Assembly (NCBI GenBank): GCA_947175015.1
Contig: CAMWLE010000003.1
Coordinates: 1 to 64,000 of the forward strand
DNA length: 64,000 bases
Reading direction: 5' to 3'
Source of the DNA: an uncultured bacterium
Lineage (GTDB): Bacteria > Bacillota > Clostridia > Lachnospirales > Lachnospiraceae
The notes under the pieces were generated by a model, which saw nothing but the letters and a program-made list of their open reading frames with translations, had not been told where the DNA came from and searched no databases. The translations under genes and the position numbers were made by a program. Of the stretch, positions 37,836-45,015 are shown piece by piece. How positions within the stretch are numbered: position 1 is the stretch's first letter; the number at the start of each line of letters is the position of its first letter.

Positions 37836-38609
37836 ATGAATATCAAAGATTTCACTGATATGGAACAATTTGAGAGAATTATGTCGAACTGGGCGGAAGC
37901 TACCGGTCTCGCAACTGTGGCGGTGGGTATGGATGGAAAGTATATTTCGGAATGCTACAATTTCACGGATTTTTGTATTAAGCTTACAAGAGGAAGCAGT
38001 AAGGGTTGTGCCAGATGTGAAAAGTGTGACAGGGAGGGAGAAGGTGTGTACCATTGTCATGCAGGTTTGATTGATTTTGGTCTGCCTTTAATGGTGAATG
38101 GTGAGAAAGTCGGTTCGGTGATCGGCGGACAGGTGCTTCCTGAAGAGCCTGATGATGAGAAATTCCGTGAGGTGGCAAGGGAGATTGGGGTTGATGAGAA
38201 TCAGTACATAGAGGCACTGCATAGGGTGAATGTGCGTACAGAGAGTGCAATTCGGGCTTCTGCCGGACTTTTGGGCGAGGTGTTAAATAATTTTATCAAT
38301 GCGGAATATTCGAAGAAAGTAAACGGCGTTATCATTGATAAGCTTTCCAATGGTGTGACTGCAACACATGCGTTGTTGGAACAAATCACTCTTAAGACCG
38401 CAGAATTGAAGGCACTGCAGAATAAGCAGAAGATATTGGCACTGAATGCCAGTATTGAAGCAGCCAGGGCAGGCGGCGGACAGGGAGCAGGATTTGCGGT
38501 TGTGGCAAAGGAAGTAGGGAAGCTTTCCGAGCAGAGTACTCTGGTGAATAAGGATATCGAAGAGATTGTCAAGAAGCTTTCCGAGGCAGTGGAAGCGATG
38601 CGGGAATGA
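37836..38609 (+). CDS. Cytoplasmic mini-chemoreceptor with PocR sensor domain
   Basis: This 257-residue soluble protein has two parts. Residues 1-150 are a PocR ligand-binding domain with its cysteine cluster (C58, C61, C64, C74) and GLIDFGLPLMVNGEKVGSVIG. The domain is named for PocR, the propanediol regulator of Salmonella. Residues 155-257 form a shortened chemoreceptor signalling hairpin with a conserved tip (ILALNASIEAARAGGGQG, about 200-217, then GFAVVAKEV). There is no membrane helix, no HAMP domain and no room for the usual long methylation helices. RBS TGGAGG. rhaB follows after 55 bases, so they are probably co-transcribed. Confidence 0.85.
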   Translation: MNIKDFTDMEQFERIMSNWAEATGLATVAVGMDGKYISECYNFTDFCIKLTRGSSKGCARCEKCDREGEGVYHCHAGLIDFGLPLMVNGEKVGSVIGGQVLPEEPDDEKFREVAREIGVDENQYIEALHRVNVRTESAIRASAGLLGEVLNNFINAEYSKKVNGVIIDKLSNGVTATHALLEQITLKTAELKALQNKQKILALNASIEAARAGGGQGAGFAVVAKEVGKLSEQSTLVNKDIEEIVKKLSEAVEAMRE

Positions 38610-38664
38610 TGAGTGAGGGCTGAGTTCATTTGGTATTGAAAAGGAAGAAGGAGAAAGACAGAAA

Positions 38665-40062
38665 ATGAATCCATATTATCTTGCAATTGATATTGGAGCA
38701 TCCAGCGGACGTCATATTTTAGGGCATCTTGAGGATGGAAAGATGGTGCTGGAAGAGGTTCATCGTTTTCCTAACGGAATGGTGGAAAAGGATGGGGAGA
38801 ACATATGGGATGTAGATGAGTTGTTTGCGCAGATTAAGCTGGGAATGAAAAAGTGTGCGGAGTTAGGCAAAATTCCCGTCAGTGTGGGGGTAGATACCTG
38901 GGGGGTGGATTTTGTTCTGTTGGATGAAAACAATCAGCGCATCGGCAATGCTGTGGCATACAGGGACGGTCGTACCAAGGGCATGGATGAGGAAGTATAT
39001 AAGATTATTTCTGAAGATGATCTTTATGCCAGAACAGGAATCCAGAAAGCAATATTTAATACAATTTATCAATTGATGGCGTTAAAGGTGAAGAAACCCG
39101 AGCAGTTGCAGAAGGCAAAGACAATGCTGATGATGCCGGACTATTTTCATTATATGCTTTCCGGAGCGGCAGCGACGGAATATACCAATGCAACCACGGG
39201 ACAGTTGGTTAGCCCTGAGACGAAGGATTGGGACAGGGAACTGATTGAGAAACTGGGTTACCCGCAGGAGATTTTCCAGGAGTTGGTGCAGCCGGGAGCA
39301 GTGTTGGGTGAATTGACGAAGGAAGTGCAGAAGGAAGTGGGATATAGTTGTGAGGTAGTAGTACCTGCAACGCATGATACCGGTTCTGCGGTAATTGCGG
39401 TACCTACGGACAGTGATGCCGCTCTGTACATTAGTTCCGGTACATGGTCGCTTATGGGGACAGAGCTTTTTCAGGCGAATTGTTCACCGGAAAGTAAAGC
39501 ACACAATCTGACAAATGAGGGCGGATATGAATATCGCTTCCGTTATCTGAAAAATATCATGGGATTGTGGATGATTCAGTCTGTGAAAAAACAAATCGGC
39601 GGGGATCTTGGTTTCGGGGAAATCTGTGAGATGGCATCAAAATGTGAGATTGCTTCTATTGTGGATTGCAATGATGATCGCTTCCTTGCACCGGAGAATA
39701 TGACGGAAGAGGTGCGCAAAGCCTGCGCGGAATCCGGACAGCAGGTGCCGGAAGGGATTGCGGAGGTTGCCTCTGTGATTTATAACAGTCTGGCAAAATG
39801 TTATGCCAAGACCATTGAGGAATTGGAGGAAATCACCGGGCGGAAGTATGATCGTATTCATATTGTAGGCGGCGGTGCCAATGCGGATTATTTGAACAAG
39901 CTCACGTCGGAAGCAACAGGACGTTCCGTGTATGCGGGGCCTACGGAGGCCACAGCCATAGGGAATCTGGCAGCACAGATGATGGCGGCCGGTGCTTTGG
40001 CTGATTTGAAGGCAGCCAGGGCATGCGTTTTGCAATCCTTCCCTATCATGAAATATGAATAG
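38665..40062 (+). CDS. rhaB: Rhamnulokinase
   Basis: RhaB phosphorylates L-rhamnulose to L-rhamnulose 1-phosphate with ATP. The 465-residue protein has the FGGY-kinase start AIDIGASSGRHILG, the substrate-binding VGVDTWGVDFVLLD, and the C-terminal ATP motif IHIVGGGANADYLNK. Length is close to the family norm (about 480). It lies directly after the PocR mini-receptor and before rhaA, in the order B-A-D. The start ATG has AAGGAGAAAG upstream. Confidence 0.95.
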   Translation: MNPYYLAIDIGASSGRHILGHLEDGKMVLEEVHRFPNGMVEKDGENIWDVDELFAQIKLGMKKCAELGKIPVSVGVDTWGVDFVLLDENNQRIGNAVAYRDGRTKGMDEEVYKIISEDDLYARTGIQKAIFNTIYQLMALKVKKPEQLQKAKTMLMMPDYFHYMLSGAAATEYTNATTGQLVSPETKDWDRELIEKLGYPQEIFQELVQPGAVLGELTKEVQKEVGYSCEVVVPATHDTGSAVIAVPTDSDAALYISSGTWSLMGTELFQANCSPESKAHNLTNEGGYEYRFRYLKNIMGLWMIQSVKKQIGGDLGFGEICEMASKCEIASIVDCNDDRFLAPENMTEEVRKACAESGQQVPEGIAEVASVIYNSLAKCYAKTIEELEEITGRKYDRIHIVGGGANADYLNKLTSEATGRSVYAGPTEATAIGNLAAQMMAAGALADLKAARACVLQSFPIMKYE

Positions 40063-40148
40063 ATATCATATAATCATTGTCCATGATTCGATATAATATA
40101 GTATTATCAATTTATATTTATGATAATATCATTATAAATACCAACTTG

Positions 40149-40202
40149 ATAAACGGTGTGCTTGCTGAAAGCGATGATATGTAGAAATCAAACGCCGTTT
40201 AT
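40149..40202 (+). promoter_or_regulatory. Inverted repeat in the rhaA leader
   Basis: ATAAACGG (40149-40156) and CCGTTTAT (40195-40202) form a perfect 8-base inverted repeat, extendable to 11 with wobble pairs, around a 38-base spacer. It sits just before the rhaA RBS in a 177-base AT-rich gap that also has several TATAAT-like strings. It could be an mRNA hairpin or an operator; the sequence alone does not decide. Confidence 0.35.
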
Positions 40203-40238
40203 ATAGAATAAATAAAAAAGAAAGGAAGAAATGAAGAA

Positions 40239-41498
40239 ATGACGAGCAAGGAAAGGTATGAATCTGCGAAAGAAATTTATGCATCCTACGGTGTGGATAC
40301 GGAGGCTGCGATTCAGGCGTGTATGGAGGCTCCGGTTTCCCTTCATTGCTGGCAGGGAGATGATGTGACTGGATTTGACCATGATGGTCCTTTGACCGGC
40401 GGTATCCAGACCACCGGCGATTATCCCGGTAAGGCTAAGACACCGGAGGAGCTGATGAAGGACATGGATAAGGCATTGAGTTTGATGCCCGGCAAAAAGA
40501 AGCTGAACCTGCATGCCAGCTATGCGATTTTTGAGCCCGGTGAGTTCGTGGATCGTGACAAAATCGAGCCGAAACACTTCCAGAAGTGGGTGGAATTTGC
40601 AAAGGAGAGGAATATGGGGATTGATTTTAACCCTACCTTTTTCTCTCATGATAAGGTGAAGGACGGTTTGACATTGTCCAGTCCTGATGAAGAGACGAGG
40701 AAATTCTGGATCAATCATGGCAAGGCATGCGTGCGTATTTCTGAATATTTTGCCAAGGAGACAGGTGTTCCCTGTGTTATGAATATCTGGACCGGTGATG
40801 GATTCAAAGATGTTCCCGCAGATCGTATGGGACCAAGAATGAGATATAAGGATTCCATTGAACAGATTTTGTCTGAACCGTTTGACAAGAATTTGGTTAA
40901 GCCCTGTGTGGAGTCCAAGGTATTTGGTATTGGAGTAGAAGCCTTTACCGCCGGGAGTGCGGAGTTTACCCTGAGTTTTGCTGCTACGCATGATGGTTGT
41001 CTGCCTTTGATGGATAACGGGCATTATCATCCCACAGAAGTGGTATCCGATAAGATTCCGGCATTGCTGTGTTTCTATCCGGAGATCGCATTACATATCA
41101 CCCGTCCGATTCGTTGGGACAGCGACCATGTGGTGCTCTTTGATGATGAGACCAAGGAAATGGCAAAGGAAATTGTGAGATGTGAGAATGGTTTAAAGCG
41201 TGTATACATGGCGTTGGACTATTTTGATGCAAGTATCAACCGTGTGTCTGCATGGGCTATGGGATTCCGTAGCTGGCAGAAGGCTCTGCTTACTGCGCTT
41301 TGTACCCCTCATGAACAGCTTAAGAAATTGCAGGATGAGAACAGGATGACAGAGTTGATGGTGGAGCAGGAAGCAGTCAAGACCCTGCCCTTCGGTGATA
41401 TCTGGAATGAGTACTGTGAGCGCTGCGGTGTGGTATCCGATAAGGAATTCTATGGCGAAATCAAGAAATATGAGGATGAAGTTCAGCTCAAGAGGTAG
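40239..41498 (+). CDS. rhaA: L-rhamnose isomerase
   Basis: RhaA converts L-rhamnose to L-rhamnulose, a metal-dependent (Mn) TIM-barrel reaction in the cytoplasm. The 419 residues match the family length. Recognisable segments include SLHCWQGDDVTGFD near residue 35, the metal-site region NFT-like ATHDGCLPLMDNGHYHPTE, and IRWDSDHVVLFDDE. RBS AAAGGAAG. It is separated from rhaB by an AT-rich leader with an inverted repeat and from rhaD by a terminator-like hairpin, so its mRNA level may be set separately. Confidence 0.96.
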   Translation: MTSKERYESAKEIYASYGVDTEAAIQACMEAPVSLHCWQGDDVTGFDHDGPLTGGIQTTGDYPGKAKTPEELMKDMDKALSLMPGKKKLNLHASYAIFEPGEFVDRDKIEPKHFQKWVEFAKERNMGIDFNPTFFSHDKVKDGLTLSSPDEETRKFWINHGKACVRISEYFAKETGVPCVMNIWTGDGFKDVPADRMGPRMRYKDSIEQILSEPFDKNLVKPCVESKVFGIGVEAFTAGSAEFTLSFAATHDGCLPLMDNGHYHPTEVVSDKIPALLCFYPEIALHITRPIRWDSDHVVLFDDETKEMAKEIVRCENGLKRVYMALDYFDASINRVSAWAMGFRSWQKALLTALCTPHEQLKKLQDENRMTELMVEQEAVKTLPFGDIWNEYCERCGVVSDKEFYGEIKKYEDEVQLKR

Positions 41499-41566
41499 TA
41501 AAATGATTTTTGCATACTGACTTATGACAGCTTTGAAGCAAGGGCTGGATAGTAATGTAGGGATAG

Positions 41567-41595
41567 TCGGGGGGCCTTGCGGCGCCCCGATTTTT
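41567..41595 (+). terminator. Terminator-like hairpin between rhaA and rhaD
   Basis: TCGGGG pairs with CCCCGA, extended inward past one G-G mismatch by three more pairs around a TTGC loop, and is followed by TTTTTA. It may be partial, because rhaD follows within 50 bases and has no obvious promoter of its own. Confidence 0.65.
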
Positions 41596-41641
41596 AAGTA
41601 TGACGAGGGTATTTGTGGAATTTTTAGTAGGAGGGATTGGG

Positions 41642-42502
41642 ATGAACAATATTTTTGGTGTAAAGGTAATGGAGGAATATATCCGTATGTGCCATGATGG
41701 TGTAAGGCAGGGATGGCATGAGAGGAATGGCGGAAACCTGACTTACCGTATGAAAGAAGAGGAAGTGGCAGAGTGTCGTCCGTATTTTAAGGAGGAAGCA
41801 GGTCCTTGGGTAAAACTTGGAGTACAGGCGGATAATCTGGCAGGAGAGTATTTTATATCCACGGGCAGCGGTAAGTTCTTGCAGAATGTGGGATTGGAAC
41901 CTCAGAACAGCATTTGTATTGTGGAAATCAGCAATACCGGTGATGCCTACCGCATTGTATGGGGATTGGAAAATGGCGGCAGACCTACCAGCGAATTCCC
42001 GACACATTTTATGAACCATTCTGTCAGAAAGCGTGTCACCAATGGAGCAAACCGGGTGATTTATCATGCGCATACGCCATATGTGATCGCGCTGACATAT
42101 GTGCTGCCTTTGAAGTCGGAAGTATTTACCAGGATGCTTTGGAAGAGTGCCACAGAGTGCTGTGTGGTTTTTCCTGGTGGTGTAGGGGTCGTGCCCTGGA
42201 TGGTGCCCGGCGGTCCTGAGATAGCAAAGGCTACCTGTGTTTTGATGGAGAAATTTGATGCGGCAATCTGGGCTTTTCATGGATTATTTGTATCCGGTCC
42301 TGACTTCGACACTGCCTTTGGTCTGATGCATACCATAGAGAAAGCGGCGCAGATTGCGTCTATTGCATTGGCGGCAACCGGAGGCAAAGCGCCCCGACAG
42401 GTGATTACGGATGATAATCTTCGTGATATAGGCAGGGATTTTGGTGTGTCATTAAATGAAGAAATCCTGGAATATCATTGTGAAGATGATTTGTACTATT
42501 GA
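41642..42502 (+). CDS. rhaD: Rhamnulose-1-phosphate aldolase
   Basis: RhaD splits L-rhamnulose 1-phosphate into dihydroxyacetone phosphate and L-lactaldehyde, using zinc. The ATG at 41642 has AGGAGGGA upstream; an earlier ATG at 41600 is inside the terminator tail region and lacks an RBS. The 286-residue length fits. The class II aldolase metal ligands are visible as HAH in VIYHAHTPYV and the later His in WAFHGLF. The N-terminal WHERNGGNLTYRM is characteristic. The lactaldehyde product is normally reduced to 1,2-propanediol; no lactaldehyde reductase gene lies in this window. Confidence 0.95.
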   Translation: MNNIFGVKVMEEYIRMCHDGVRQGWHERNGGNLTYRMKEEEVAECRPYFKEEAGPWVKLGVQADNLAGEYFISTGSGKFLQNVGLEPQNSICIVEISNTGDAYRIVWGLENGGRPTSEFPTHFMNHSVRKRVTNGANRVIYHAHTPYVIALTYVLPLKSEVFTRMLWKSATECCVVFPGGVGVVPWMVPGGPEIAKATCVLMEKFDAAIWAFHGLFVSGPDFDTAFGLMHTIEKAAQIASIALAATGGKAPRQVITDDNLRDIGRDFGVSLNEEILEYHCEDDLYY

Positions 42503-42566
42503 TGTGGAAGTGGGGATAGTGAAGCATTCAGGAAACTGCGTGATGGCACGTACGTGGCTGCCTCTG

Positions 42567-42608
42567 TCAGGATGGACCATGATAGGATATGGGGATGGTC
42601 CATCCTGA
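42567..42608 (+). terminator. Terminator-like inverted repeat after rhaD
   Basis: A perfect 13-base stem (TCAGGATGGACCA with TGGTCCATCCTGA) surrounds a 16-base loop. A T-rich stretch (TTGTTGTTTTTT) starts about 12 bases later. It ends the rha genes and could also insulate against the minus-strand remnant downstream. Confidence 0.55.
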
Positions 42609-42615
42609 TACTTAT

Positions 42616-42780
42616 CTATTGTTGTTTTTTCGTTACAGGAATCCATACTTCGTATTGTGCGTTTTGCGGGTCAGGATTCAGGTAGACCTCTACGTCAGGG
42701 GCATAGGCATATTCATATCCGGATGTGGGAAGCCACTCGGTAACCTGTCCTCTCTTTATCCGCACAAAAAAGAGAGGTGA
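42616..42780 (-). pseudogene. Remnant of an AraC-effector-binding (GyrI-like) domain protein
   Basis: On the minus strand a frame ending at TAG 42618-42616 encodes about 50 residues that match only the last part of GyrI-like/AraC effector-binding proteins: VTEWLPTSGYEYAYAPDVEV, then YLNPDP and EVWIPVTKK. There is no start codon or RBS at the upstream end, which runs into the tail of the PHP gene. The other roughly 100 or more residues of such a protein are gone. Confidence 0.7.
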
Positions 42781-42791
42781 AATACAAAGGG

Positions 42792-43526
42792 TTAGAAATG
42801 TAGGTTATTGCAGGGCATTTGGGCATGAATTAATCTATGTGGGAAATGTAGTTCGTTTATAAGCTTTAATGATTCTGTCATATCTCCAATATGTTCTCTG
42901 CCATGACTGTCACTGGACAGGATGATGGGGCAGGAGAGCGTTTCACATAATTGCAGCAGTCGAACCGCATTTGGTCGGCAGTTTTGGCGATAACTGTCGG
43001 GCAGAAGCGAAACATTGTTGAGTTCCGGCATAACACCATGAGAAAGGGCAGCATTTACAAGTTCCTGATAGTCTACAGGAAAACGGGAATCATCACAGTG
43101 TCCAATGATTTTGACATGGGGATGTTTCATGGCGCGGATATAGGCTTTTGTGTTTTCAGTAACGGAGCCGGAAGTGTAGACAGGACGGTGCATGCTGATA
43201 ATGCAATAGTCCAAAGTCTGCAAAATGTCGTCAGGAATATCCAGGTGTCCGGCCGCATCCAGAATATTTGCCTCAACACCATAATATAGACGCACGCCAA
43301 AGCGGTTGCGTTCGCAGAGAAACAGACTGCGGAAATAGGATAAATCCGCACTTCCCAGGCTGGCAGGTCCATGGTCGCTGATGCCCAGGAATTTCATCTG
43401 CCGTAAGGCTGCTTCTCTGGCCAAATCCGTAATGCTGTCCTTTGTTCCATGACCACTGGCGCAAGTGTGAGTATGTAAGTCTGTTTCGCAATATATTTTT
43501 TCTGTGCTGTCTGAAATCGTATTCAT
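42792..43526 (-). CDS. PHP-domain phosphoesterase
   Basis: This 244-residue metal-dependent phosphoesterase of the PHP family (YcdX/HisK-like) has DLHTHT near the N-terminus, GISDHG near residue 50, VEANILD, and SMH. These are the usual metal ligands of the barrel. The ATG at 43526 is preceded by AGGAG on the minus strand, which is better than the earlier in-frame ATG at 43622. The substrate cannot be read from the sequence; histidinol phosphatase is one family member, but no his genes are nearby. Confidence 0.85.
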   Translation of the reverse strand: MNTISDSTEKIYCETDLHTHTCASGHGTKDSITDLAREAALRQMKFLGISDHGPASLGSADLSYFRSLFLCERNRFGVRLYYGVEANILDAAGHLDIPDDILQTLDYCIISMHRPVYTSGSVTENTKAYIRAMKHPHVKIIGHCDDSRFPVDYQELVNAALSHGVMPELNNVSLLPDSYRQNCRPNAVRLLQLCETLSCPIILSSDSHGREHIGDMTESLKLINELHFPHRLIHAQMPCNNLHF

Positions 43527-43596
43527 TATTGTGTCTCCTGGCTGCAAATCATATTGTCGGATGGTGTTATGCGTTATATTGTCCGGCTTGTTTTTC

Positions 43597-43624
43597 ATTA
43601 TACTATATTTACGGCATATCACAA
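43597..43624 (-). promoter_or_regulatory. Promoter of the PHP gene
   Basis: On the minus strand TTGTGA (43624-43619) and a perfect TATAAT (43602-43597) are separated by 16 bases, about 70 bases before the chosen start. Confidence 0.55.
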
Positions 43625-43669
43625 GGATTTTTTCTTTAATATAATTTTGATTTTAGAAGGAGAATTAGA

Positions 43670-43750
43670 ATGAATACACTTGAGAATACGATTTCTATGA
43701 TGAGAGTATTGCCAGAAACGGAACAGAATCAAACCCACAGAAATCCGTGA
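43670..43750 (+). pseudogene. Short 26-codon frame, probable remnant of a small gene
   Basis: An ATG with an excellent RBS (AGAAGGAG at 43656-43663) opens a frame of only 26 codons, and its stop lies inside the first arm of a terminator hairpin. The start (MNTLENTISMMRVLPETE) looks like the beginning of a normal small protein. A deletion that fused a gene start to a downstream terminator is the simplest reading. A leader peptide is the alternative. The surrounding gene-poor stretch 43527-44009 otherwise holds the terminator, a tRNA gene and two promoters. Confidence 0.45.
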
Positions 43751-43778
43751 CACCTCGGTGTTCACGGATTTCCTATTT
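43740..43778 (+). terminator. Strong rho-independent terminator
   Basis: AAATCCGTGACACC and GGTGTTCACGGATTT form a stem of about 14 pairs with one bulged T and a very short loop, followed by CCTATTTTT. It stops the remnant frame and, read the other way, may also end the tRNA transcript. Confidence 0.75.
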
Positions 43779-43836
43779 TTAGCATCCAACCACTTATCAA
43801 ATTTTGGGGGTCAGGGTTGGATTAACGACTTTCTGA

Positions 43837-43910
43837 TGGAAGCAAAGGGGTTCGAACCCTTGGCCTCCCGCTAGTCAGGCGAGCGCTCATCCCAGCTGAG
43901 CTATGCTTCC
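43837..43910 (-). tRNA. tRNA-Val (anticodon GAC)
   Basis: The minus strand folds into a complete 74-base cloverleaf: acceptor stem GGAAGCA/TGCTTCC, D-arm GCTC/GAGC, anticodon stem CTCGC/GCGGG (one T-G pair), loop CTGACTA, and T-arm AAGGG/CCCTT with TTCGAAC. The anticodon is GAC, with A73 as discriminator, as expected for valine. CCA is not encoded (the next bases are TCA). The base after the anticodon is T where a purine is usual. Confidence 0.88.
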
Positions 43911-43960
43911 ATGTCTCTACTATAACACAGTTGAGGGAAAAAGGGAAGAGGAAAATGCGC

Positions 43961-43989
43961 TTGACAGAATAGAAGTTTCAACAGATAAT
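43961..43989 (+). promoter_or_regulatory. Promoter of the dihydrouridine synthase gene
   Basis: A perfect TTGACA (43961-43966) and GATAAT (43984-43989) are separated by 17 bases, about 20 bases before the ATG at 44010. Confidence 0.65.
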
Positions 43990-44009
43990 TTTATGGGAGG
44001 GAGGATGTT

Positions 44010-44984
44010 ATGGGAGTAAGCAGTGGTATTGAAGTGAAGAAAATTCGCGTTGGAAATTTGCTGCTGCCGTCCAATGTGTTGATGGCACCGCTTGCAGGAT
44101 ATACTTGTTATCCGTTTCGGATGCTTGCATATGAGTTGGGGGCCGGATTATGTTTTACGGAGATGTGCAGCGCCAATGCGTTAAAATATGAAGATAGAGC
44201 TACAAAGCGTCTGCTGGTGACTACAGAGGATGAGAAGATAAAAGCGGTACAGTTACTTGGCGGTAATCCGGCGGTGATGGAGCGGATGGCGGGAAGTGAG
44301 CTTCTGAAGGATTTTGACGTGATTGATATCAATATGGGCTGTCCAGTGCCCAATGTATTTAAGAGCGGCGAGGGCAGCGCGCTGATGCTGGATTGGAAAA
44401 GGGCATCTGCGATTATCCGTGGATGTAAAAAGAGCGGAAAAACAGTGTCGGTGAAATGTCGTACCGGTATCCGTGAAGATGATATGTTTGCAGCGGAATT
44501 CGCACGAATGTGTGAAGCTTCCGGGGCGGATATGATTACGATCCATGGCAGGAGCCGAAGTATGATGTATGACGGAAAACCATATGTAAAAGAAATTGCT
44601 TTGGCGAAGGCTGCGGTGTCCATACCGGTGATTGCCAATGGCGGAATCTTTTCTGTGGAAGATGCGGAAAAAATGATGGAGCAGACAGGGGCGGACGGGG
44701 TGATGCTGGCTCGTTACGGACTGGAACATCCGTTTATATTCAGCGAACTGACCGGGAAGTCTTGTGAAAAGACTGCATTGCAGATTTTGATGGAACAAAT
44801 AGAATTGACCACGCGGTATTATGATGAGACTTTTACCTTGGGATATATGAAAAAAATTGCATCATATATGATGAAGAAGCGTAAAGGAACCAAGAAATAT
44901 AAGGAACAGTTGTTTAAGAGCGGAAGTTTGGAAGAGTTGCGTGAAGTTATAACATTGATTTTTCATGATCGGGAAGAGAATTGA
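44010..44984 (+). CDS. dus: tRNA-dihydrouridine synthase
   Basis: This FMN enzyme reduces uridines in the D-loop of tRNA. The 324-residue protein has the N-terminal FMN motif MAPLAGYTCYPFRML, the catalytic-Cys region DINMGCPVPNVFKSGEGSAL, KCRTGI, and the C-terminal phosphate loop VIANGGIF, followed by ADGVMLARYGLEHPFIF. RBS GGGAGGGAGG. The leucine-rich repeat gene begins about 30 bases after its stop. Confidence 0.93.
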   Translation: MGVSSGIEVKKIRVGNLLLPSNVLMAPLAGYTCYPFRMLAYELGAGLCFTEMCSANALKYEDRATKRLLVTTEDEKIKAVQLLGGNPAVMERMAGSELLKDFDVIDINMGCPVPNVFKSGEGSALMLDWKRASAIIRGCKKSGKTVSVKCRTGIREDDMFAAEFARMCEASGADMITIHGRSRSMMYDGKPYVKEIALAKAAVSIPVIANGGIFSVEDAEKMMEQTGADGVMLARYGLEHPFIFSELTGKSCEKTALQILMEQIELTTRYYDETFTLGYMKKIASYMMKKRKGTKKYKEQLFKSGSLEELREVITLIFHDREEN

Positions 44985-45015
44985 TTGTAACCATATCATT
45001 GAGAGTGGAGTTATT

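Noticed and set aside
42589..42780. Plus-strand frame of 63 codons after rhaD
   Set aside because: The coding-like signal on this stretch is on the minus strand (effector-binding domain remnant); the plus frame has no RBS or homology.
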